Below are positions 34,738 through 43,307 of a stretch of DNA of 64,000 nucleotides, one piece after another. Position 1 is the stretch's first letter. Each line of letters opens with the position of its first letter. Position numbers and translations under genes: made by a program. The notes under the pieces were generated by a model that saw nothing but the letters and a program-made list of their open reading frames with translations, did not search any database and was not told where the DNA came from. Source of the stretch: Variovorax sp. HW608 (GTDB lineage: Bacteria > Pseudomonadota > Gammaproteobacteria > Burkholderiales > Burkholderiaceae_C); assembly GCF_900090195.1 (NCBI RefSeq), contig NZ_LT607803.1, positions 434,001-498,000 on the forward strand. The letters are read 5' to 3'.

Positions 34738-35475
34738 TTGCTCAACGAACACACCCTGGATCAACTGCGTGGCCTGCGCCTGGACGGCATGGTCCACGCT
34801 CTGGCCGACCAGGCCACCAGCACGGCGGCGAGCGAACTGGCCTTCGAGGAGCGCCTGGCACTGCTGGTGCAGCGCGAGATCGATTGGCGCGACAGCAAGC
34901 GCCTGACGCGGCTGCTCAAGGCGGCCAAGCTCAAGGTCGCCGGCGCGTGCATCGAGGACATCGACTGGCGCGCCTCGCGCGGGCTCGATCGCAACCTCGT
35001 CACCGCCCTGGCCGGCTGCGATTGGCTGCGTCACGGTCGCTGCGTCCTGATCACGGGAGCGACCGGAGTCGGGAAGACCTGGCTGGCGTGTGCGCTGGCG
35101 CAGCAGGCGGCGCGCTCGGGCTTCACGGTGCTGTACATGCGCGCGCCGCGTCTGCTCGAAGAACTGCGGGTGGCCCACGGCGATGGCAGCTTCGGCCGGC
35201 GTCTCGCACAACTCGCGCGCATCGACCTCCTGGCCATCGATGACTTCGCCATCGCCCCCATCACTGCGGCCGAGCGCAACGATCTGCTCGAATTGCTGGA
35301 CGACCGCGTGGGCACGCGCGCCACGCTGATCACGAGCCAGTTGCCGGTGAGTGCATGGCACGAATGGCTCAACGACCCGACGCTGGCCGATGCGATCCTC
35401 GACCGCATCGTGCACGCCGCGCACAAGATCGCGCTCAAGGGCGAGTCGATGCGCAGGAAGCAGGCGATGTCATGA
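34738..35475 (+). CDS. istB: IS21-family helper ATPase IstB
   Basis: 245-residue AAA+ ATPase that assists IstA in target selection. The Walker A motif is GATGVGKTW near residue 107, and the Walker B segment is LLAIDDFAI. It starts with TTG at 34738, preceded by GAAGGAG at 8 bp; there is no nearby ATG in frame. It follows istA by 15 bp. Confidence 0.94.
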   Translation: MLNEHTLDQLRGLRLDGMVHALADQATSTAASELAFEERLALLVQREIDWRDSKRLTRLLKAAKLKVAGACIEDIDWRASRGLDRNLVTALAGCDWLRHGRCVLITGATGVGKTWLACALAQQAARSGFTVLYMRAPRLLEELRVAHGDGSFGRRLAQLARIDLLAIDDFAIAPITAAERNDLLELLDDRVGTRATLITSQLPVSAWHEWLNDPTLADAILDRIVHAAHKIALKGESMRRKQAMS

Positions 35476-35798
35476 CCGCTTCGCGCAGTCCGTGCGGCAC
35501 CACCGCCGTCGCGCCGAACACGGCTTGCCCACCGCGGCGGTCGTTCGTCGCAAGCGACGCCCGCCGCCGTGGACAAGCCTACGCCGTAGAGAGGCAAATC
35601 CTCATCGCCTTCGGCGCCGCGTTGACCACCCCGGCGATGCTCGCCGGCATGGACAACGCTCGACGCTTCACCGTGATGGTGGACGACTGAGATACCATGA
35701 ACCCCTTCACTCGCGTGCTTCCGTGATCGTCCACGATCACCTTGAAACACCGTCCGCGATCACGCTGAAACCAGCGTCCACGATCGTTGAAATGCGCA
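35476..35798. other. IS21 right end, non-coding
   Basis: 323 bp after istB. The last 75 bp hold three inverted copies of the terminal repeat unit; the rest has no recognised gene. Confidence 0.7.
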
Positions 35799-35805
35799 GC
35801 CAGGA
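35799..35805 (+). repeat. Target-site duplication GCCAGGA (right)
   Basis: Perfect repeat of 32990-32996 immediately outside the right end of the insertion element. Confidence 0.9.
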
Positions 35806-36027
35806 CGATCAGGGAGGCGCAGATCCGCGCACGGCGAGGATCTGGCCCGTCGTGTAGTGTGACGCTGCAACCTTGATGAACGCATCGTTGAGCACATAGC
35901 AGGCCATCGGGACCAGCATCATTACGATGCCGCGCCGATTCTCAATGGGGCGGCCACCGGGATCGTCTGCGCCGTCCTCGCCGGACGACTGTTCTGAACT
36001 GTCTGTTGTTCGCGTTGCGAATCCCAA
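35799..36027 (-). pseudogene. DMT-family (EamA) transporter, N-terminal part, interrupted by IS
   Basis: The minus strand encodes the first membrane helix of a drug/metabolite transporter: RRGIVMMLVPMACYVLNDAF, then ASHYTTGQILAVRG. One base is missing in the RG codon pair; with it restored the frame continues ICASLIVLA to the insertion point. The first 7 bases are the right copy of the target duplication GCCAGGA. The apparent start is a TTG at 36027. Confidence 0.75.
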
Positions 36028-36130
36028 AGTGATCGTCGCGAATTAGCACGGGCTGGCGTTGATCGATGGCCGGCCCATGTCGATTCCTTCGCGGTGGTGA
36101 ATCGCGCCAATCGAACGGGATCGTCGCATA

Positions 36131-36215
36131 CCTGCCCGGACCCGGATGAAGGCGTCGTCAATGATGTAGTCGCCAGCTTGTTGCGCTTCCTGCGCCGTTC
36201 TGCAACTGCCGTAGC
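36131..36215 (-). pseudogene. GntR regulator N-terminal fragment
   Basis: About 28 codons related to the start of the GntR gene at 31507. AVAERRRKRNKLA is followed, after a one-base deletion, by DYIIDDAFI, compared with AVFEQRRKRKKLSDYIIDD in the intact gene. At DNA level roughly three quarters of the bases agree. It sits upstream of the transporter pseudogene on the same strand. Nothing else of the gene is visible. Confidence 0.65.
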
Positions 36216-36520
36216 CTTGCCCGCACTAGATAAGGTAAGCGCCGCGCTCAACTAGCGCATGACGGAGCCTCGCTGGAAGGCTCCATAGCAGTGCCTGAAA
36301 TGTCTGAAAGAACACAATAACCCATCGCGAGTCGTGATTTTCAGTCATCGGCTTGCATTCTCGAGGGGTGTAGGGGTTTCTATCGATACCAACAAACAGA
36401 ATTAACCGGTTAAATTGACCTGAATGCTTCGCGCCTTCTGCAGGCGAGCCACCCTGTCGGTTCGCTAAGGCATTGGTTCAAGCAGTCCGCTGCCCTTGTA
36501 ACGATCGTGGAGTTGCACAA
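36216..36520. other. Leader of decayed cluster copy
   Basis: No gene. AT-rich from about 36300 to 36420, with the CCGG palindrome at 36400-36415. It corresponds in position to the promoter region of the intact M81 cluster at 8.6-8.8 kb. Confidence 0.5.
36400..36415. promoter_or_regulatory. Candidate operator AATTAACCGGTTAAAT
   Basis: Contains the perfect 12-bp palindrome TTAACCGGTTAA. It matches the site at 8711-8726 in 14 of 16 bases and lies at a similar distance before the M81-like ATG. Confidence 0.5.
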
Positions 36521-36970
36521 ATGAAGCGTCGCGGAATACCGATCGCCCGCCTGAATAATGAGCCGAACACGTTCTCTCCTGTTCCTATGCCCTTGCAGGC
36601 GTTCGGCCCGAATGCACTGACTTTGATGAGGATGCCTGCCGAGACGACAGGGGTACGTGTACTGCAATGTCGGCATTCATCGAGCTGGCGGAAAAAGCCT
36701 GGCGCCGAGGTGATAGCTCCCGTATCGACGTCGGCAATTCCGCGCGGTCCGGTCGATACCGCCGCGGGCACGGTTCTCTGCGAGAGCATCCTCAGAGGCG
36801 AGCCGTCCGCTGCAACTCTGGATGCATTTGGCAAAGAGCCGTTGCCGATGCATGCCTTCGGTAGTGACCCACGAATTGTGGTTGCTCCGCACATTGCCGA
36901 CCACGCTGATCTGATGATCCTGCCGAGGAAAGGATCGGGAAGCCGCGCCGACCTCGGCCGCGGACGCTAG
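36521..36970 (+). pseudogene. Fusion remnant: M81 peptidase 5' end joined to hydroxyacid dehydrogenase 3' end
   Basis: The first 90 or so codons match the M81 protein (ARLNNEPNTFSPVPMPLQAF, compared with ARLNHETNTFSPVPTPLEAF), with small frameshifts and loss of the zinc His-Glu pair (NHE to NNE). From about 36805 the sequence switches to the C-terminus of the GhrA-like dehydrogenase (ATLDAFGKEPLP, SDPRIVVAPHIADHAD) and ends like it (RADLGRGR). All genes between (aldolase, receptor, permeases, ATPase) are missing. An AraC gene follows, in the same order as at 8.8-18.3 kb. Confidence 0.85.
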
Positions 36971-37000
36971 GGAAAGCAGACAGCGAAGGAGAACGACGAC

Positions 37001-37927
37001 ATGAAGACCGATGTCAAATGGGATCACTACTCCGACTTCTGTCGGGCCTCACCGTACGCCGTCTTTCAACAAGAGCATCGCCGAGCAACTGGGCGACTCT
37101 CATTCGACATGATGACTGTCGATCAGGCAGATCATGATTTTGCCGATCCCAGCGTGCCAGAAACGGTTATTGCTCTTCCGCTAACTGTCGCGCCGGGCAG
37201 CACCTGGGGTTGGAGCATGGGACAGGGATGGCAGAAAGAGCTGGCGCAAACGGGACGGATGCTTGCGCTCCCTGAAAACACCGAAAGCCGGTGGGCGGTC
37301 ACAGGAAAGCGAAAGCTCCTTCTCTTGGCAATTCCCAGGTGCACCATTCAACGCATTTTCGGATCTGATCAAATTCCAGCTCTCGAAGAAGTGTTTCGTC
37401 CGCTGTCACTCAAATCCTGGGAGGATCCGCTCGTCCAGTCCGTGATGTTACGGATGTGGGACGGCATGTTAGGCAATCTTCGCTACGATCAACTGCTACT
37501 CGATAGTGCCCTGATCACGATGGTTGTTCACCTTGTGCAGAGAGCAGGGGGCGCACTGGAAATCGACAAGCCGGTTGTTCTGCCCTCGTGGCGTCTCAAA
37601 CGCGTGTTCGAATACGTGGACGCACACCTGGATGAGGAATTGGATGTCGAGACACTGGCGGGACTGTCCGGCCTGAGTGCAAGACACTTTTCACGCGCCT
37701 TCACCAAGCAACTTGGGCAAACTCCGCATCGTTGGTTGATGTCGAGACGTACAGAGCGCGCTCTTCAACTCCTCGCTGACCAGCAGGTGAGCTTGGCGGA
37801 TGTGGCAGGTATTTGTGGCTTTGCGAATCAAAGTCACTTGACCAAGGTAATAAAGGACGAAACAGGATACACGCCGAAGCGTTGGCGGCACTTGGCGCCA
37901 GCGCGCCCTGCCTCTGTGGCACCCTAG
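37001..37927 (+). CDS. AraC-family transcriptional regulator, paralogue
   Basis: 308-residue regulator, the same length as and highly similar to the AraC at 17375-18301, both in the effector part (DFCRASPYAVF, VDQADHDFADPSVPETVIAL) and in the two DNA-binding motifs (LDVETLAGLSGLSARHFSRA, FANQSHLTKVIKDETGYTPK). The frame is intact and GAAGGAG lies 10 bp before the ATG. It stands behind a remnant of the M81 cluster whose structural genes have been deleted. Its survival suggests it still controls something, possibly the intact cluster; alternatively it has only not yet decayed. Confidence 0.93.
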   Translation: MKTDVKWDHYSDFCRASPYAVFQQEHRRATGRLSFDMMTVDQADHDFADPSVPETVIALPLTVAPGSTWGWSMGQGWQKELAQTGRMLALPENTESRWAVTGKRKLLLLAIPRCTIQRIFGSDQIPALEEVFRPLSLKSWEDPLVQSVMLRMWDGMLGNLRYDQLLLDSALITMVVHLVQRAGGALEIDKPVVLPSWRLKRVFEYVDAHLDEELDVETLAGLSGLSARHFSRAFTKQLGQTPHRWLMSRRTERALQLLADQQVSLADVAGICGFANQSHLTKVIKDETGYTPKRWRHLAPARPASVAP

Positions 37928-38260
37928 TGGCGGGCACCCGAAGTGGCTGTTGTACTTGTCTTTCTCGAGAAGGTTACGGCCGCGATCGAGATCCCTGACC
38001 GAAGGAGAGCCGGGCGGTACGTTCAGGCGCAACACTTCTGGTCGCCGTCGAATGCCGATTGCGCAAGACGAGGCGACGATGCGCGTGCGAGGCTTCGCAC
38101 TGACAACGTGCAGAAGGCTCGCGGGCTGCCTGCGCATTCAGCGCGCGGCAGCTTGCCTGTGTCGCACCCACTCTAGCCGGCTGCCGATGTGTATGCATCG
38201 GCATCCTTGACGAGAGCGACCATATCCGTCCGCGCTTTTCTACGACTGCCCGAGTGGATG
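37928..38260. other. Gap between araC and livF
   Basis: 333 bp, convergent side of both genes. No gene or clear terminator is recognised. Confidence 0.45.
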
Positions 38261-38977
38261 CTATTCCCCCAGGTACGCCGCCCGCACCTTCGGGTCGCTC
38301 AGCATCACCTTGGCATCGCCGCTCATCGTGATCAGGCCCGACTCCATCACATAGCCACGATCGGCCAGTTGCAGCGCACGGCTGGCGTTCTGCTCCACGA
38401 GCAGCACGGTCACGCCCTGGTCGTAGACCTGCTTCACCACCTCGAAGATCTTGTCGACCATGATCGGCGACAGACCCATCGACGGTTCGTCGAGCAGCAG
38501 CACCTTGGGCCGCGCCATCAGCGCCCGCCCCATCGCGAGCATCTGCTGCTCGCCGCCGGACATGGTTCCGGCCAGCTGCGTCGCGCGTTCCTTGAGGCGC
38601 GGGAAGGTCGCGAAGACGCGGTCGATGTCGCGCGCGATCTCGGCCTTGTCGTTGCGGATGTAGGCACCGATCTGCAGGTTCTCGGTGATGGTCATGCGCG
38701 TGAACACGCCGCGGCCTTCCGGCACCATGACCAGCCCCTGGCCCACCAGGTCCCAGGCACCGCGCCCCTTGATGCTCTTGCCGAGGAACTCGATGTCGCC
38801 GCCGAGGAACGGCAGCGTGCCGGTGATGGCCTTCATCGTCGTGGTCTTGCCGGCGCCGTTGGAGCCGATCAGCGAGACCAGCTCGCCTTCGTGCACCTCG
38901 AAGTCCACGCCCTTCACGGCCTGGATGCCGCCATAGGCGACCTTCAGGCCGCTGATCTTCAAAAGGGTTTGCGCCAT
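38261..38977 (-). CDS. livF: Branched-chain amino acid ABC transporter ATPase LivF
   Basis: 238-residue nucleotide-binding subunit of a HAAT-type importer. Walker A is GSNGAGKTT near residue 38, the signature is MSGGEQQML, Walker B is VLLLDEPSMGLSP and the switch histidine position is in LLVEQNASR. It is last in livHMGF and starts 1 bp after the livG stop. It powers uptake of branched-chain amino acids or related amides and acids. Confidence 0.95.
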   Translation of the reverse strand: MAQTLLKISGLKVAYGGIQAVKGVDFEVHEGELVSLIGSNGAGKTTTMKAITGTLPFLGGDIEFLGKSIKGRGAWDLVGQGLVMVPEGRGVFTRMTITENLQIGAYIRNDKAEIARDIDRVFATFPRLKERATQLAGTMSGGEQQMLAMGRALMARPKVLLLDEPSMGLSPIMVDKIFEVVKQVYDQGVTVLLVEQNASRALQLADRGYVMESGLITMSGDAKVMLSDPKVRAAYLGE

Positions 38978-38978
38978 C

Positions 38979-39749
38979 TCAATGTCCTCCGGTGCCGAGG
39001 TAGGCCTCGATCACCTTTTCGTTCTTCTGCACGTCCGCGGGCGTTCCCTCGGCGATCTGTTTTCCGTAGTCGAGCACCGTGACCCGGTCGCACAGGCCCA
39101 TTACGAGCTTCACGTCGTGCTCGATCAGGAGGATGGTGCGATCGTCCTTGCGGATACGGTCGATGAGCTGGCGCAGCTGCACCTTCTCGGTGGCGTTCAT
39201 GCCGGCCGCGGGCTCGTCCAGCGCGATGAGCTGCGGATCGGTGGCCAGCGCGCGGGCGATCTCCAGCCGCCGCTGGTCGCCGTAGCTCAGCGTGCGCGCC
39301 TTGTAGTCGGCGAACTTGCCGATGCCCACGTAGTCGAGCAGCTCGTGCGCGCGCTTGGCGATCGCAGCCTCCTCGGCCTTGAAACCGCCGGTGCGGAAGA
39401 TCGCGCCGAACAGGCCCGAGTGGGTACGGATGTGGCGGCCCACCATGACGTTCTCGAGCGCCGTCATCTCCGCGAACAACCGGATGTTCTGGAAGGTGCG
39501 CGCGATGCCGGCCTTGGCGACCTCATGCACCGCGGTCGGCTGGTAGGGCTTGCCGGCCAGCTCGAAGGTGCCGCCGTCGGGCGTGTAGAGGCCGGTGATG
39601 ACGTTGAAGAAAGTGGTCTTGCCCGCGCCGTTGGGACCAATCAGTCCGTAGACCTGGCCGCGCAGGATCTTCATGCCCACGTCGGACAGCGCCTGCAGCC
39701 CGCCGAAGCGCTTCGAAATACCTTGGACGTTGAGGACGGTGTCTGTCAT
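38979..39749 (-). CDS. livG: Branched-chain amino acid ABC transporter ATPase LivG
   Basis: 256-residue ATPase with Walker A GPNGAGKTTFFN, signature LSYGDQRRLEIARAL, Walker B IALDEPAAGMN and the ILLIEHDVKLVMGLCDRV switch. The ATG at 39749 follows GGAGAGAAC; an upstream in-frame ATG at 39770 overlaps livM. It is in operon between livM (17-bp gap) and livF. Confidence 0.95.
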   Translation of the reverse strand: MTDTVLNVQGISKRFGGLQALSDVGMKILRGQVYGLIGPNGAGKTTFFNVITGLYTPDGGTFELAGKPYQPTAVHEVAKAGIARTFQNIRLFAEMTALENVMVGRHIRTHSGLFGAIFRTGGFKAEEAAIAKRAHELLDYVGIGKFADYKARTLSYGDQRRLEIARALATDPQLIALDEPAAGMNATEKVQLRQLIDRIRKDDRTILLIEHDVKLVMGLCDRVTVLDYGKQIAEGTPADVQKNEKVIEAYLGTGGH

Positions 39750-39766
39750 GTTCTCTCTCCCATCCC

Positions 39767-40948
39767 TCACGGATTGATCGACATCGGACGCGAGGCCACG
39801 CCCGGGACTTCGTCGGACGGGGCTTCAATCCCCGGCGCAGCGGCCGGCATGCCCGAAGCGGGTGCCACGCCCTTGCGCGCCAGGGACTTGCCGTGCTCCG
39901 GCGACGGCCACAGGCCGCGCGGACGCACCAGCATGATGATGATCATCGCCAGCGCGACGAAGAGCTGGCGCAGGATGGAGGCATCGAGCCGGCCGCCGGT
40001 CATCTCCTGCAGCGGGCCCGCGACGTAGCGCAGCACCTCGGGCAGTGCCGACAGAAGCACCGCGCCGAGAATCACGCCCGGCAGATGCCCGATGCCGCCG
40101 AGCACGACCATCGCGACGATCATCACGGACTCCGAAAGAGCGAAGGACTCGGGCGACACGAAGCCCTGGAAGGCCGCGAACATCGAACCCGCCACGCCGC
40201 CGAAGCTCGCACCCATGCCGAAGGCCAGCAGCTTCATGTTGCGCGTGTTGATGCCCATCGCCTTGGCGGCGATCTCGTCTTCGCGGATCGCCATCCAGGC
40301 GCGGCCGATGCGCGAGAGCTGCAGGCGATGCGAAATCAGGATGGTGAAGAGCACCAGCGCCAGGAACAGGTAGTAGTAGAGCGTGACGGACGAGATCGTG
40401 AAGCCGTCGAACTTCAACGGCTTGCCCAGGTTGAGCCCGAAGAAGTGCACCGGCTCGATCGCGGTGATCCCCTTCGGGCCGTTCGTGATGTTGAACGGCT
40501 GGTCGAGGTTGTTGAGGAACACGCGGATGATCTCGCCGAAGCCGAGCGTCACGATGGCGAGGTAGTCGCCGCGCAGCTTCAGCGTCGGCGCACCGAGCAG
40601 CACGCCGAAGGTCGCGGCAAGACCCAAGCCCAGCGGTATGACGATCAGCAGCGAGCTGTGCAGGCCGTTGGGAAACATGGCCTTGAAGGCCGGGAAGGTC
40701 TCACTCAGGTGCGGCGACTCCAGCAGCGCGTACATGTAGGCACCGATGGCGAAGAAGGCCACGTAGCCGAGGTCGAGCAGACCGGCGTAGCCGACCACGA
40801 TGTTCAGGCCCAGCGCCAGCAGCACGTAGAGGAGCGCGACGTCGGCGATGCGCACCCAGGCGTTGCCCTGCGACTGGAGCAGCAGCGGCAGCACGAGCAG
40901 GCCGATCGCTGCGATGACGACGATGAGGAGTTTCTTGCCTTGTTGCAT
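39767..40948 (-). CDS. livM: Branched-chain amino acid ABC transporter permease LivM
   Basis: 393-residue permease with about ten membrane helices. Family marks are GYAGLLDLGYVAFFAIGAY, LRGDYLAIVTLGFGEI and AIREDEIAAKAMGIN. The ATG at 40948 has GGAGAC upstream. The tail past residue 360 is a soluble Ala/Pro-rich stretch. It pairs with LivH to form the channel and lies 10 bp after the livH stop. Confidence 0.95.
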   Translation of the reverse strand: MQQGKKLLIVVIAAIGLLVLPLLLQSQGNAWVRIADVALLYVLLALGLNIVVGYAGLLDLGYVAFFAIGAYMYALLESPHLSETFPAFKAMFPNGLHSSLLIVIPLGLGLAATFGVLLGAPTLKLRGDYLAIVTLGFGEIIRVFLNNLDQPFNITNGPKGITAIEPVHFFGLNLGKPLKFDGFTISSVTLYYYLFLALVLFTILISHRLQLSRIGRAWMAIREDEIAAKAMGINTRNMKLLAFGMGASFGGVAGSMFAAFQGFVSPESFALSESVMIVAMVVLGGIGHLPGVILGAVLLSALPEVLRYVAGPLQEMTGGRLDASILRQLFVALAMIIIMLVRPRGLWPSPEHGKSLARKGVAPASGMPAAAPGIEAPSDEVPGVASRPMSINP

Positions 40949-40958
40949 GGCCGTCTCC

Positions 40959-41888
40959 TCAGGCGCGGTCCGCCACACGCTCGCCGAGCAGGCCAGACGG
41001 CCGCAGCGTGAGCATGATGATCAGGACGATGAACGCGATGATGTCGCTGTACTGGCTGCCGAGCACATCGCCGGTGAGGGCACCGAGATAGCCCGACCCG
41101 ATGGCCTCGATCACCCCGAGCAGGATGCCGCCGACCACCGCCCCCGCGAGGTTGCCGATGCCGCCGAACACAGCCGCCGTGAAGGCCTTGAGGCCCGGAA
41201 TGAAGCCCATCGCGTGCTGCGCGATGCCGTAGTTGGAGGCATACATGACGCCGGCGATCGCCGCCAGCACGGCGCCGATGATGAAGGTGGCCGAAATCAC
41301 CATGTCGGGCCGGATGCCCATGAGCGACGCGACGCGCGGGTTCTCGGCGGTGGCACGCATCGCGCGGCCGAGCTTGGTGTAGTTGACCAGCCAGGTCAGG
41401 ATCGCCAGGCAGATCGCGGTCACGCTCAGGATCATGACCTGCGTCGGCGAGATCACGGCACCGCCCAGGTGGATCGGCGTGGTGGGCAGCAGGTTGGGAT
41501 AGGCCTTGTTGGTCGGCTTCCAGATGATCATCGCGAGCGTCTGCAGCAGGATCGAGACGCCGATGGCGGTGATCAGCGGCGCCAGCTTGGGGCTGTTGCG
41601 CAGCGGCCGGTAGGCCACCTTCTCGATCACGAAGTTGAGCGATCCGGCCACGACGCAGGCAATGATGAGCGCGATGATCAGGATGAGCCACCCCGGCGTG
41701 CTCGGCATCGATTCCCGCATGAGACCGATGACGCTCCAACTGGTCAGCGCCCCGACCATGAGCACTTCACCGTGCGCGAAATTGATGAGGTTGATAATGC
41801 CGTACACCATCGTATAGCCCAAGGCTATCAAGGCGTACATGCTGCCCAGAACCAGACCGTTGATGATCTGTTGCAGCAAAGTGTCCAT
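40959..41888 (-). CDS. livH: Branched-chain amino acid ABC transporter permease LivH
   Basis: 309-residue permease, first gene of the operon, starting MDTLLQQIINGLVLGSMYAL; NFAHGEVLMVGA and MRATAENPRVASLMGI are typical. GAGAGGAA lies 9 bp before the ATG. No receptor gene adjoins the operon; the LivK-type lipoprotein at 25625 is the nearest candidate. Confidence 0.95.
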   Translation of the reverse strand: MDTLLQQIINGLVLGSMYALIALGYTMVYGIINLINFAHGEVLMVGALTSWSVIGLMRESMPSTPGWLILIIALIIACVVAGSLNFVIEKVAYRPLRNSPKLAPLITAIGVSILLQTLAMIIWKPTNKAYPNLLPTTPIHLGGAVISPTQVMILSVTAICLAILTWLVNYTKLGRAMRATAENPRVASLMGIRPDMVISATFIIGAVLAAIAGVMYASNYGIAQHAMGFIPGLKAFTAAVFGGIGNLAGAVVGGILLGVIEAIGSGYLGALTGDVLGSQYSDIIAFIVLIIMLTLRPSGLLGERVADRA

Positions 41889-43307
41889 TGCGAGAATTCC
41901 TCTCTATATAGTCGCGACACCCCCGGAGGGTGACTGAGCCGTCCGGTGGTCCGGACGATGGAATGAATGGTGAGTCAATCAGTCGATCACGAAGCGAGTC
42001 ACAAACGCGCCGCACGGAGCTAAAGAAATGAGCACGAAGGTCGCTCGCGCTGCGGGCGACCGTCACTGCATCACCGGGCCGCGCGACGTCAGGGGACGCG
42101 CGTTGACACTCCGTCGCCGATGAGCCGCGCGCTGCATGGGCAACGCTCCGCTTCCATCTCCCGCGTGATTAAATGACCACATCGCGTCCGACTTCGAATC
42201 TCGATGCAGCGCGCGTCACGCTTGGACGATCAAGGCGTCACGAGCTTGGCTCCTCCCTTCGGTACCGCGACTTCGCCGTATGTTTTCGCGTGCTTCACTT
42301 CCTATCTCCTAGAAGAACTGTGATGAGAGGGTGCGTGCTGAAATTGGGTTGCGGTGACTAGAAAGCTCTTGCACCGCAGCGGGTCTCCTTTTCTGTCGAT
42401 TCCGCTGACGATGCAGCCGGCCGCTCCGGCGATGCTCACCGGTGAGCAGGTGAGGCGCCTGCAAGCCCGGGGGCGTCCTTCATGCTGGCGACCAAGACGT
42501 CGTCGGCCACCAACGACGCCGCACAGCAATGGACCCGTCATGACATTCTTTGGATCTCATTGAACTATCGGGTGAACCCAGAAAGCGTGCGCAATCTGGA
42601 GAAGAGTTCGCGCGTTCATCTGAATTTGCCGGAGATACGCTTTTCAATTGAAAGACGAGAGACTTGTCGCGTTGATTGATCGTAGGATCTTCCAGCAAGG
42701 TTGCTTACCTTGGGAAAGCCGTGCCTGTCATGAAAGTGCCATGCCAGGATCGTGCTTTCCCGCATGGAGAGCTGGTCGCGCATGGGAAGGTGACCCATTC
42801 GAGCGTGGGCGCGCAACCTCCTCAAACCGAATTCTCGATCTGAACCACCCGATCGCCCCGAGCGCCTTGCAACGAGACTGATTGAAGTTGGCAATTCGGG
42901 GCGCGGTTGAGACGAGCAAGCGACCACGCGTGTGTGTGCCAGACAGGTCGGACCGGGACGGGGACACTCCGATAGGGAACAGGAGCGAACAGGCTCGATT
43001 TGCAGAAGGGAACCCCGCCGGCGAAAACCATCAGGGCCAGCAGGCTTGTCAGCCTGCACAACAGGCCGGATATAAGACTGCAACCCTGCCTCCTGCTTCT
43101 TCACACCCACGAGTTGATTGCGATCCGCGAGGCGCCCATGTAAGGGAGCCGGGCAGCTGGAATCAGAAGGCCTTCCTGGACAAAAAGGGCCGTCGCTTGA
43201 AAGATGACGGCACGATCACTGCGGAAAATCTGCCGATCCCAAGCATCTTGGCACGTGTCTCTTGCTTGGGTTGCCGCCAACGGCGGCCCAGCGGTTTGGA
43301 GTTAGAT
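41889..43307. other. Long intergenic region without recognised gene
   Basis: About 1.4 kb between livH (-) and the ArgE-like gene (+). It should hold both promoters. Small open frames exist on both strands, but none shows a known domain or a start signal. Visible structure: a 7-bp stem GCAGGCT/AGCCTGC at 43040-43057, a TTTCAATTGAAA palindrome at about 42643, and the 28-bp motif at 43177-43204. Confidence 0.5.
43177..43204 (+). repeat. Dispersed 28-bp motif, copy 2
   Basis: Begins TGGACAAAAA and ends TTGAAAGA; 24 of 28 bases match copy 1 at 25492. The 17 bases GGCCGTCGCTTGAAAGA are identical to copy 3 at 52183-52199 (other strand). It is located 104 bp before the ArgE-like ATG. Confidence 0.5.

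Larger units (their letters stand above)
32997..35798 (+). mobile_element. IS21-family insertion sequence, complete
   Basis: 2802-bp element with istA and istB, ending in imperfect inverted repeats that begin TGCGTATTTCA on the left and, reverse-complemented, TGCGCATTTCA on the right. Each end carries several copies of a roughly 22-bp repeat containing GATCGTGGACG followed by TTTCAG, five on the left and three on the right, which are IS21-type transposase sites. It is flanked by the 7-bp duplication GCCAGGA. Both genes look intact, so it may still be mobile. It interrupts a DMT transporter pseudogene. Confidence 0.95.

Noticed and set aside
38982..41933. Long plus-strand frames opposite the livHMGF operon
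   Set aside because: Antisense shadows of the operon with biased Arg/His/Asp composition and no domains.
43160..43300. Possible Lrp/AsnC regulator fragment before the ArgE-like gene
   Set aside because: The resemblance (LDK...RRL...DDGTIT) is short and needs gaps; noted only as the repeated 28-bp motif.
42882..43307. N-terminal extension of the ArgE-like protein
   Set aside because: No homology, no start signal; GGAG just before the ATG at 43308 fits the usual protein length.
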